DNA of 64,000 nucleotides from the NCBI GenBank assembly GCA_027604185.1, contig JADGKB010000024.1:82602-146601 (forward strand), read 5' to 3'. The position numbers were made by a program, and so were the translations under genes. The DNA comes from Boothiomyces macroporosus (taxonomy: Eukaryota > Chytridiomycota > Chytridiomycetes > Rhizophydiales > Terramycetaceae). Below, one piece after another: positions 35,153-44,359 of this stretch (the first letter of the stretch is position 1; the number at the start of each line of letters is the position of its first letter). The notes under the pieces were generated by a model. That model made no database searches. It was not told where the DNA came from and saw nothing but the letters and a program-made list of their open reading frames with translations.

Positions 35153-37537
35153 TTAGTATGGTGTTACCATTGTCATATTAGTAGCTACTTGTAATGCCGC
35201 GATCCACATATCCATCTCGTTCTTGCTTTCGCATGATATCAGAAACGACCGCTCTTGGAACAGCATTGCTCTAAACACAAACTTTTTCGCATTTTCCACT
35301 TGGTTAATCCTGCACAGATTGTTCAGCGTATATTGCTCTATCGGTTTATCAATCTAGGTTAGCTAGTAGTACTAGTAATGAAGTAGAAAACTTTTTCTCC
35401 ATTGGAAACTCTTCTGGAGATTGTAGTAGATCTACGGTTGATGAAAACTTTGATTTTGGCTGTGTGTCTATTCGTAGATCGACTGTGCTTTCGGATTTTA
35501 GTGAGTTTAGTAGGTTGGGTTTTGACAGGTCTTTTTCTTTTAAGTGGTCGAACGACTGATACTTTTTCTTTGCATCTTTGCGAACAATTTTCTCCGTTAG
35601 GGCGTCTGTAGACTTGATTTTTGATAGCATGTTGATTGACTTTGATTTCTTTGGCTCTGTTTGGTATATCGACAGTTGACAACCTTCCAGTACAAACCAG
35701 TAAGGTTCCCAGTCATTCGAACGGATTTGGTTTCCTTTTGTTAGTTTGATGTACCATCGCAGTCGAATTCTTCCTTTTTTAGCAGATATCCTTGTAGAGA
35801 TAAAGAACCCGCCACTTCCCAAGGAGTTTGCTGTATCTTGTCTGTAAATGACATGTTGTGTTTCAATGATACTGGTATTGTATTCTTTGTCGGCTCAGAA
35901 AGATCTTTTGTAGATACACTTGGGGAGGTCAGCAACGGAAGATCTACAGTCTTTGGTTCAATCGGCGAATTTTCGACTTCAGAATTTACAGAATTGAGTG
36001 AGCTAGCACTACTCCTCTTTTTCTTTCTTGCAAAAGCTTTCATTAGCCCAGAAAGTTTCAGCTTATGCCTTGGTCTCTCTTTGTCATCATCTGAAGACTC
36101 GAAAGCAGGATTAGCACTATGGATTTCGGGTTTCGGTATATCTGGAGCTTGGTAAATATTAATATCAATTTTTGGTCTGGATTTCTTCTTTTTTCCTAAA
36201 AATAATGAATCTAAATCTGCGTTTCGTCCTGGTAATGTTTTACTAGCAAAATTATTCATTATTGCTGTGTTTATAACCTCTATGGAGGGTCTTCTACCTT
36301 TAATTTTCAAACTTGCAAACAGTTTCCAATCCGGGTCATCTTTTATCGATGGCACCGTGTCACTCTTTGATTCTAATTGGTAACTGAGTGCATATTGCTG
36401 ATCTTGTTTTGTTTTAATTTCCTGAGGGAAATTATAATAGTCTTTTTCAATGAATGAGATAATCAATGGATTTAAAGCAATCCTGTAGTAACAACTGTTT
36501 TGGATATAGCCAATTTGATCAATCAAATGATTAAATTGTATCAGTCTTTCGTTATACTGAGCCACCCTCTCTGGCTTGTTTTTATCTTTTTTTATACACT
36601 CCCAAACATAAGTCAGATCGCTCAGAGTGATTCCCAAATAAGGAATAAATGGGACTCTTGCTGCTGCCAAAGCCTGGCGATATCTACTTTAATCAAATGC
36701 TACTTTTGGCTGTTATTCTCTATTGACACTAGCTCTGACAATGTATCAAAAATTTCCTTTTCTTGCCTAGCAACCATCTACATCAAAAAGTATCGACCTC
36801 CCACGTTCTACCTAGTCGATGGATAGGAGTAGCCTGCAATCCAGATATGATGCTCTTTACACCATCATAATTATCATAACTCCGGCAGTGCTTGATTAAA
36901 AATAAACCATACGTGTGCCACCCATATAAAGTAGCCTATAATCTGAATTCTAGTTTGTATTTTCGATGCTTCCAAGACTTTTTGAGATACCCACAGGGCA
37001 AGCTGATATTAAGAAATATTACGTTATTGAAATGAACGGTTGATTTGACGATATTTGGAGTTACTTGCTCTTTATTGTGTCCAGTCCAGCCCATCGTCTC
37101 TAGTTCTTTTCTGGGAATGGCTTTAAATAAATTGGCACTCATTATCGTCAATTGTCCCTAAATTAAACAACACGTACGGCCAATTCTTTAGCGGGTATTT
37201 CAAGTTTTTCTACGGTTGATGTGGTTTGGATTATTGGTAATGCGAATGGTGTTTCAATGAATGGCGCGATGTTATTAGATCCCTGGCTGTTATATATCCT
37301 CTAGAATTATGCGGATTTACGTACTTCTAACTTTGAAATGTCTCCACTCCTCGATTGTACATACTCTGGTTTTATCTTGGCAGTATCGCGTAAGTCTGAA
37401 GTGGACCGCTGTCTGTAGCTTGGAGTATTTACATCGCTTATAGAGCGCGGTTCGAACTGTGGAATTTGCTTCGAAGAATACGAATTAGTCCTGGTTCTTC
37501 GTTCTTTATTTTTCTCCTTTCTCACCTGTATATTCAT
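35153..37537 (-). CDS. RalGPS-like guanine nucleotide exchange factor (RasGEF + C-terminal PH domain)
   Basis: 739 aa after removing eight introns (37301-37324, 37158-37177, 37003-37022, 36890-36911, 36778-36797, 36684-36703, 35735-35754, 35354-35372; 19-24 nt). A basic Ser/Arg-rich N-terminus of about 75 aa precedes the Cdc25-type catalytic domain: LAGQLTIMSANLFKAIPRKE, NNLALWVSQKVLEASK, HCRSYDNYDGVKSIISGLQA, RLGRTWEMV and ALAAARVPFIPYLGITLSDL. There is no RasGEF_N domain, as in RalGPS. A disordered linker with poly-basic patches leads to a PH domain (SLQGYLLKKEEFDCDGNQIR, WEPYWFVLEGCQLSIYQ, ending MDMWIAALQVA) that would bind phosphoinositides. The likely target is a Ral- or Ras-class GTPase; which one is unknown. 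Confidence 0.88.
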
Positions 37538-37698
37538 TCGTAAAGAACATACGTCATTTTTTCTTAGAATGGCATTGTGATTGGCCAGGAAAAATTAAAT
37601 AATTTTTTATCATGATATTGCTCAATTCTGATTGTATTTATCTGCGGTAGTTTATTTTCAATCGAAATCACCAGAAAAAAAATTTTAACTTTTTTGGA

Positions 37699-39955
37699 AT
37701 GCTGTCGCTGATTTCAAAAACACTGCTCAGGCTACCGGGCTCTCTGGTGAATATTTCATTCATTCATACGGTAAAGAAGCCTTGGAGACCTAGTAAAATG
37801 GTGGGCAAGTTCAAGCCAATCAAACCCAGCATTAAACCAAAACCCATAAAAAAAATTCAAAAGCCTAGGATTCCACAGTTGTCCAAAAAGAAGCAAATTG
37901 AAATTGGGCTTCGAAAGATCAGGAGCGGAGATGAAAACAAGTTGGAAATTTTCAAGAGTATTCTTCCGTTATTCAACCGCATTCCAGATTCCCTGGTGAA
38001 CTTGGTCAATGAACATCCAGATTTAGGAATTGAACTTGTTAAATATCAATTAGAAAGCAAGAAACTAAAGAATTTGGATTATATCAACGTGGTTATATCT
38101 GCACAGGACACACTTGTTTTTTCGGAATATGTGAATTACATGGTTGCAAACAACTTGTCAGTTGCGCCATCTAAATACTCTAAAATATTGCTCCATATAT
38201 TGGGAAGCGCAAAGGATGAAGAGACTTCCAGACTTTTTCTGTCTGAGCTAAAACGCTTAGCACCAGTAGTTGAAGCCGCAAACGACAAGCTCAAAGATTA
38301 CTTTGTCAAGTGGGCTACTTTACTTGCATTAGATTCCCTAGAATCAGTTTTATCGGAAAGGCACTCCTATATTGGACATGGGAGTTTAGCACAGAATCAC
38401 AAATTGTATACAATGAAGATTTCCGGAGATGTTAGGAACAATGATATTCTAAAGTTGAAAAGCGATACTCAAGATATTATAGCAATGGTAGAAAAGAAAG
38501 TCTTTGACACGGTTCATTTGAAACTGTTTGGAAATCCATCACAGCTTGAAAATTGGAAAGTGTTTAACGTTCAGTCGTTAACTGCATATCAAGGTTGTAT
38601 GGAGGCTTTGGAAATTTTTGCAAAAAAAGGTCCAGAATGCACGAAAGCTTATGATATCCTGATGTCTGATCATTATGTTCCCAAGAAAGAAGTAATGATT
38701 ACCATACCACCAAGAGTATTGAACGAGTCTCAAGTATTCCTAATTTAACACAATAGGTTAAAGCAATTATGGGTGTAATAGATCGGCCGGTATCTCTCAT
38801 TCAAGGACCACCTGGAACTGGAAAAACATTTACTTTGGTTAGATTAATCAAAAATCTGGTGAAAAAGTACGGTCCTGGCTCGGTAATGGTGGTTGCGCCT
38901 ACTAATGCGGCAACTGATAATATCGTTCAATACTGTTTAGATGAAGGATTGTCTGTAGCAAGATGTGGTGACAATTCATCGATCAGACCAGATTTTATAA
39001 AGTATTCGCTAGATTATAACGTTGAAGACCCATATACAAATTTCGGTCAAGCATTAGGATTTCTTCGTAGAAAACAAGTCATCTGTTCAACGGTAAATAG
39101 CGCTTCCAGTCGCATGCTGTCTGCTCTGAACTTTAAATACGTTATCATTGACGAAGCATCACAGGTAACCGAGCCTATGGCATTGATTCCTATTGTCAAG
39201 AATACTCAATCGATTGTCCTAGTTGGTGATCATCAACAATTACCTCCAACAGTTAATTATTGGGCCAGTCTAGAAGGATTTTCCGAATCACTATTCAGCA
39301 GACTAGCAAAGCATGTCGAGCCTTACCTGCTGGATACTCAGTATAGGTCTCATCCTCTAATAATGCAAATCTCTTCTGAATTGTTCTACAATGGAGAATT
39401 GAAATCTGGTGTAAAGGCTGCTGACAGGCAACCACCTGTAGGCTTTCCATGGCCAGAGGACAAGAAGCATGGAAAACTGCCTGTTGCATTTGTAAACTCT
39501 CACCATAAAGAAGATTCGAATGGTGAAGGGGTTTCCAAGACCAACAAAGAAGAAGCAAATACGACTATCAAGATATTAAAGAATTTGCTTAAAAAAGAAT
39601 TAACCCAAGCAGATATTGGGGTTATCTCTCCTTATGCAGGCCAAAATAGAATACTAAAGCAAATGCTCCAAAGAGAAAAGTTGGACAAAATTGAGCTAAA
39701 TTCTGTAGACGGCTTCCAAGTAATTCTTACTCACATTAGGGACGAGAGAAACAAGTTATACTATTTTCAGCTACGAGGTCTAATGACAACAATAACCTGG
39801 GCTTTCTAACGGACCATCGACGATTTAACGTGATGCACACTAGAGCTAGAAGAGGATTGATTGTAGTCGGCAATCGAAAAACACTGAGAGGTAATTTTAC
39901 ATGGCGAAAGTGGTTGGAATGGATAGACAAGCATAAACTTGAAGTGCGCATATAA
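37699..39955 (+). CDS. UPF1-like superfamily 1 helicase, probably mitochondrial
   Basis: 737 aa with two introns (38734-38756, 23 nt; 39720-39739, 20 nt). Helicase motifs: SLIQGPPGTGKTFTLVRLI (Walker A), VVAPTNAATDNIV, YVIIDEASQVTEPMALIPIV (Walker B), LVGDHQQLPPTV, LLDTQYRSHPLI, DIGVISPYAGQNR, SVDGFQGREKQVILFSATRS and RRFNVMHTRARRGLIVVGN. The first 45 residues are basic and hydroxylated without acids (MLSLISKTLLRLPGSLVNIS), resembling a matrix-targeting peptide. Residues 45-330 are not recognised and lack the UPF1 Cys/His zinc module, so this is not UPF1 itself. A mitochondrial RNA or DNA helicase is the best guess. Confidence 0.85.
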
Positions 39956-40349
39956 TATAATTTATTCATTGTCTTTGAGGTCTCTACTTCTGCACCCCAA
40001 CACAATTGAGCCAAATTAGTCCTTGAAGTACCTTTGTTTGGCTTTGAAGGTTATCTTCTATCGCCACCAGAACACGTTGGGCTAATTCTCTCAGGGACAT
40101 TTAGTTTGACAGTTGCTTTCCAACAAGGTGATTAGGTGACAATGATGAAAAGAACAATAATATTAATCTCTATTTCGGAATCGTCTCCTCGACTAGCCAT
40201 TATGTAAGAGTGAGGTGCTTGAATTACCAGAGAAACACAATTCCCAACACCTGTTTCATGGCAGGTTCCTGGCTAATGACGACACGGAACTAGATGGACT
40301 ATAAAAGTTGAGTAAAGGAGAAGAGGTCAGCTACAAAAACAGATTAGAA
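39956..40349. other. Intergenic region, promoter of surface-protein gene
   Basis: About 390 bp, with a TATA box at its right end (40300-40306). Otherwise nothing recognised. Confidence 0.45.
40300..40306 (+). promoter_or_regulatory. TATA box of surface-protein gene
   Basis: TATAAAA in the context GACTATAAAAGTTGAG, 50 bp before the ATG at 40350. Confidence 0.6.
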
Positions 40350-40997
40350 ATGTTCAAATCAATTGTATATTTAACCGCTGCCTGCTTATCTGCCCCAACT
40401 TCATACGATTATCATTCTGGTGGAACTTCTGTTGAAGTTGATGTCCAAGTGTCTCAAGGAAAAGACTATGGGTATGAACACGAATCTCACCATCACAAGC
40501 ACCATCACTCTACAGAGAATAAGGGATACAACTCTAATGACTATGGGCATAACAGCTATGGTTCAAGCTATGGTAGCGAGGGTTACAATAATGAAAATGT
40601 CAATGTCAACGTTGAAGTAGATATCAATGCTGGTTCCAACTATCACGGATACTATGAAAGCACCGTCTCTGCAACTACTGTTGCATGTATGGCTACCGCA
40701 ACTACTACCACTGATACTACAACTGTTGATACTACCACACTCGCATATGTTGCAATCCAAACTACAGTAGTCGATACTACAACCACTGTAGAAACAACTA
40801 CCACAGACGCTGCAGTTATCGAAACCACTCAAGGATACTTTACTCCAACGATGAATAGCTACTTTACGCCAACTGTTGATGCTGCTATTGCAATTACCAC
40901 AACTGCATCTTACGGATCCAACATCATTTCTGCTGCAACTACCAGCACTTTCTCAATGGCCGGTATTCTATTTTTACTTGTTACTACCAGTATTTAA
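40350..40997 (+). CDS. Thr-rich, His-rich secreted protein with GPI-anchor-like C-terminus (family member 1)
   Basis: 215 aa, no intron. Signal peptide at 1-18 (MFKSIVYLTAACLSAPTS), then an acidic-aromatic region, a His cluster (ESHHHKHHHSTENK), Tyr/Asn/Gly-rich sequence and a long Thr-rich stalk. The C-terminus is a GPI-type signal: small residues near SYGSNIISAATT followed by a hydrophobic tail (FSMAGILFLLVTTSI). The block FTPTVDAAIAITT...YGSNIIS aligns with the C-terminus of the next gene (41462), so the two are tandem paralogs. The ATG at 40350 was chosen over upstream non-ATG codons because it places the signal peptide first. Confidence 0.82.
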   Translation: MFKSIVYLTAACLSAPTSYDYHSGGTSVEVDVQVSQGKDYGYEHESHHHKHHHSTENKGYNSNDYGHNSYGSSYGSEGYNNENVNVNVEVDINAGSNYHGYYESTVSATTVACMATATTTTDTTTVDTTTLAYVAIQTTVVDTTTTVETTTTDAAVIETTQGYFTPTMNSYFTPTVDAAIAITTTASYGSNIISAATTSTFSMAGILFLLVTTSI

Positions 40998-41461
40998 CTG
41001 TTAAATAAAATTGTGTGCTATTCTCAAAAACTCATTATTTTTAAAAAGGAAATGGGACTCGATTACTGTGGTGGAAATCTATGGAGTAATTGCCCACCAA
41101 CTAAATCAAACCAAGGGCTCTTTTGTATCATTTGTACCTCGAATTATCCCATCATCTTGGGCTAGTTTCCAAGGACGCCGCATCCCAACTTTACCTCCCT
41201 CAAAGTGGTGAAACAACTGAAAAAAAGTGAAAATTGAGTACACACATAGAAAGGTTGAAACCTCTGGAATTTCTAAGGGAAATCTTCAACCATACAGAAA
41301 AGATTAAACCAGAGATTCCTAATTTGAATTTTTGGACGAAACCCCAGCCAGTGAACTCTTGAAGATTCACAACGAGCCTAAAGAGTCAAGCCAATGTCTG
41401 AGCCTGCGCTGTGCTGGTGGACAATATATAAACGTCCAAGATCTTGGTTAGGCAGTAAAAA
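40998..41461. other. Intergenic region between tandem surface-protein genes
   Basis: About 460 bp with the TATA box of the next gene. A 66-codon plus-strand frame (41011-41211) has no recognised motif. Confidence 0.4.
41425..41432 (+). promoter_or_regulatory. TATA box of surface-protein gene at 41462
   Basis: TATATAAA 37 bp before the ATG, the same spacing as at the OPT gene (17244 to 17281). Confidence 0.6.
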
Positions 41462-42232
41462 ATGTTCAAAGCTGCAATTTTGTGCTCGCTTGTTATTGCC
41501 CTTCCACATATGAAGAAACATGATATGAACAAGCATATGCAACACGGGGAAAACATGGATCACGGAAATAGACATAAACATCATAAACAAGAAAGATTGC
41601 CATGCACTACAGAAGTTCCTACTACTACTGTTCCATGCGAACAAGCCAAAACTACCACAACTGTTCCTTGTGAACAGCCAACAACCACAACTGTTCCTTG
41701 TGAACAGCCAACAACCACAACTGTTCCTTGTGAACAGCCAACAACTACCACAACTGTTCCATGCATGACCACCACCACAACTACTCAACCATGTCAACAG
41801 GCAACTACCACAACTGATATACCTGTGGTGGTGCAAACCACTGTCCCATGTATGACCACCACTGTTGATATTCCTGTAATTACCACCACCCCATGTATGG
41901 AAACCACCCAACCGCCAGTGTACCAACCTCCAGTTTACCAAACCCCACCAGTTGTTCAAACTACTGATATCCCAGTAATTGCAACTACTCCATGTATGGA
42001 AACGACCCAACCACCAGTGTACCAACCTCCAGTTTACCAAACCCCACCGGTAATCATGACCACCGACGCACCAATAATTCAAACTCCACAAGCTACCCCT
42101 TATGCTGCATTCACCCCAACTGCTGATGCTGCAGTTGTAGCAACTACCACTCCACCCTACGGTGGAAATATTATTTCAAGCTCAATTGATGCCAAAGCAA
42201 GTTTAGCATTCCTCGTAATGTTAATGCTATAA
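41462..42232 (+). CDS. Thr/Pro/Cys-repeat secreted protein with GPI-anchor-like C-terminus (family member 2)
   Basis: 256 aa, no intron. Signal peptide MFKAAILCSLVIALP, then a His/Met/Asp-rich segment (HMKKHDMNKHMQHGENMDHG) that could bind metal. The stalk is a tandem array of TTTTVPCEQP units with regularly spaced cysteines, followed by TTPCMETTQPPVYQPPVYQT, present twice. The C-terminus FTPTADAAVVATTTPPYGGN followed by IISS and a hydrophobic tail (ASLAFLVMLML) is a GPI signal shared with the gene at 40350. It is a likely cell-surface or wall glycoprotein; the function is unknown. The regular cysteines may crosslink the stalk (inference). Confidence 0.83.
   Translation: MFKAAILCSLVIALPHMKKHDMNKHMQHGENMDHGNRHKHHKQERLPCTTEVPTTTVPCEQAKTTTTVPCEQPTTTTVPCEQPTTTTVPCEQPTTTTTVPCMTTTTTTQPCQQATTTTDIPVVVQTTVPCMTTTVDIPVITTTPCMETTQPPVYQPPVYQTPPVVQTTDIPVIATTPCMETTQPPVYQPPVYQTPPVIMTTDAPIIQTPQATPYAAFTPTADAAVVATTTPPYGGNIISSSIDAKASLAFLVMLML
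41661..41756 (+). repeat. Tandem 30-bp coding repeats (TVPCEQPTTT)
   Basis: Units start at 41661, 41691 and 41721. The first two are identical or nearly so; the third carries a 3-bp insertion. They encode VPCEQPTTTT-type repeats. Confidence 0.85.
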
Positions 42233-42257
42233 GTTAATAAATCTGTAAATGTTTTAT

Positions 42258-44330
42258 TTAATCTCTATCATTATAATTCCTAATTTTCCTCTTAATTTTA
42301 ACATTACGATCTTCAGTCTTTTTTTCTGCCAGTTTGGATTCTAGGAATTTCAATCGATTGTTTTCTTCCAACAGAACACTCTTTTCTTTTACTACTTTTT
42401 TGTATTCATTCAAGAGTAGATTGAATTTATCACGAACGTGGTCTCTCGGATAATTCAACTGCTCGATATCCACTCGCATTTGGTGTATTATTGATTTCAA
42501 TTCACTGTTTTCGTTGACTAGAACGTATTCAGACTCTTTAGATTCATTTTTCATTTGATCAATCTATATTAAATGCAATTACCACTTGTTTCTGCATATT
42601 TATTTCCAAGAGTAATTGATCTATTCTTGACTCTAATGATTTCACTCTACTTGTTGAATTGTCAACTTTGCTGTTTTTGAATTCTAATTCTGTCTCTAAT
42701 TGCTTTGTATAATGGCTCAATTCAGTAAATGAGCTTTCTAATTTCGACTTTTCATTCAATGCAGCATCTAGTCTGCTTTTTAATTCAACAATTTCTTGTT
42801 TTTGGGAATCCACCGTAATTGAAAATTCTTTTTTGCAACTGGATAGCTCTTTTGAATGAGTTAACTTTAACTGATTCAAATACAAGTCTTTGGCACTACG
42901 CTCATTCACAATAGTTGCCATTTTCGATTGCAAATCATCAATTTCAGTTTCATATTTTGCTACCAGTTTTTGTTTTTCTATTTCAAACGTATCCCCTAGT
43001 TCTAAAATATTCTTTTCAAAATCTTTTTTTAATTCTTGTATCTCTATTTGATGATTACTAATTTGCAATAACTGACTTTGAATCTCTCTTTGATACTCTA
43101 AATTTTGGGCACTGAGAGCTTTCTTTTCTCGAACTGTTCTATTCAAATCTTGCAAAAGATTATTTCTCTCTTTCACATACTCTTTTCTTTGCAAGTCATT
43201 GTAATCCCTTTCTTGCTCAATAGTATTTTGTAATTCCAGAATTTTTTCATTTATAATCTGACGTTCATCTGCATATTGCCATTTGGTATCCCTCAAACAA
43301 GATTCAAGATTTCTAGAGTTAACAACTGTCTTTTTAAAAACAAGCGATAAAACTTACTTTATGGTATTTGAAGCATCCAGTAACCTTGATTCAATATTTT
43401 CCTTTTGCTTTGCAATGTTGATGTAATCCAGCTTCATCTGTTTAAACTCGTCATTAATCTCTATATTCTTTTCTTTATATTGCTTTTCTAAATCCATTAA
43501 TTCTAACTGATGATTTTCCTGTTGAATTTTCATTTGGAATTTCAATTCCTCCTTTTCTTTTTCCAATTCATTAAACTTTGTATTCAGCTCATTTATCAAT
43601 AGAGAATTTCTTTGCTCCATTTCTTGCTTTGACTTTAGGAAATCGTTTTGTTTTTCGTTAATCTTTTCCTCAAATTCAATTTTGATTCTGTTTTTGATTT
43701 CCCAAAACTCTTGCTTCAGGTCTTGCTTTTCTTTGTAGATTAGCAAATACTTTGAGTTTAATTCTTGTTTTTCTTGCTCTTTCTTTTCAATCACTTGACA
43801 TCTACGTTACCCAAAAGTACAGTTCCTTGTTTTGATTTTCTAATGAATTCAACTGTTTCTCCAATTGAGCAAGATCCAAGTCACGTTCTTTTAGTAATTC
43901 CAAATTGTATAAAAAGTCTTGCTTTACCTGTTGTAGCTGATTAGTAATTTGCATCGTCTCTTTTAAGTCTATTTATACCTAAATTAGAAAGTTTAACCTT
44001 ATTTAGTATTATTTACCTAAGTTAATCAACTGTGGCAACCAAAGTTTAACTACTTTATACCTCAAATTAAAATAATCTTACCTAGATCTTAGTTCTGGTA
44101 GACCTTGATTAAAATTAACAAACCTAGATCTTAGTTCTGGTAGACCTTGATTAAAATAAACAAACCTAAAATTAACTTTTAAAAACCTTAATTAAATATA
44201 AATTACCTAGATCAAACCCTGCTTACCTGTAAATTCTTTTCCTGGTATTGCGCTTCCAGCTCCTTGTAAATCTAGATTAACTGAAACTGACTTGTTCGAA
44301 ATCCCGTCCAAATCTCAAAATTTTCTCCAT
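42258..44330 (-). CDS. Long coiled-coil protein; gene carries the stacked-intron array
   Basis: 566 aa of almost continuous heptad coiled coil, with no other domain seen. Splice sites: 20-nt intron 44272-44291, 269-nt intron stack 43958-44226, 19-nt intron 43802-43820, 45-nt nested intron 43313-43357 and 19-nt intron 42564-42582. The start reads MEKILRFGRDFEQIYKELEA. The stack joins QEKNLQ to TMQITNQLQQVKQD in phase 0, and the 45-nt intron joins DASNTIK to NLESCLRDTKWQ. With all of these removed the frame is uninterrupted and the length is an exact number of codons. A centrosomal, ciliary or Golgi tether role is possible, but sequence alone does not choose. It shares a 29-bp divergent promoter region with poly(A) polymerase. 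Confidence 0.82.
43313..43357 (-). other. 45-nt intron decomposable into a 24-nt intron nested in a 21-nt intron
   Basis: Outer donor GTAA at 43357-43354, inner GT...AAAAAG of 24 nt at 43353-43330, remainder ACAGTTGTTAACTCTAG at 43329-43313. Excising the inner piece leaves a perfect 21-nt intron with a GTTAAC branch motif. No 19-24 nt intron alone restores the frame here. The decomposition is an interpretation; a plain 45-nt intron is the alternative. Confidence 0.6.
43958..44226 (-). other. Stacked array of about 12-13 minimal introns at one splice position
   Basis: Read on the minus strand, units abut with AG|GT at 11 of the 12 internal boundaries I define: 44226-44207 (20 nt), 44206-44187 (20), 44186-44166 (21), 44165-44146 (20), 44145-44124 (22), 44123-44104 (20), 44103-44082 (22), 44081-44061 (21), 44060-44017 (44; splits as 24 inside 20), 44016-43998 (19), 43997-43979 (19), 43978-43958 (21). 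Each unit has its own GT, a TTAA/CTAA-type branch motif and a terminal AG. The only non-AG edge is TTTG at 44040, inside the 44-nt unit. Total removal keeps the coiled-coil frame. Confidence 0.85.
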
Positions 44331-44359
44331 AACTTGAAAAAAAACATCTGGATACCAAA

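Noticed and set aside
43960..44226. Array interpreted as a simple AT-rich microsatellite or a mobile element
   Set aside because: Unit sequences differ, while GT, branch motif and AG recur at 19-22 nt spacing; there are no terminal repeats, target-site duplication or coding capacity.
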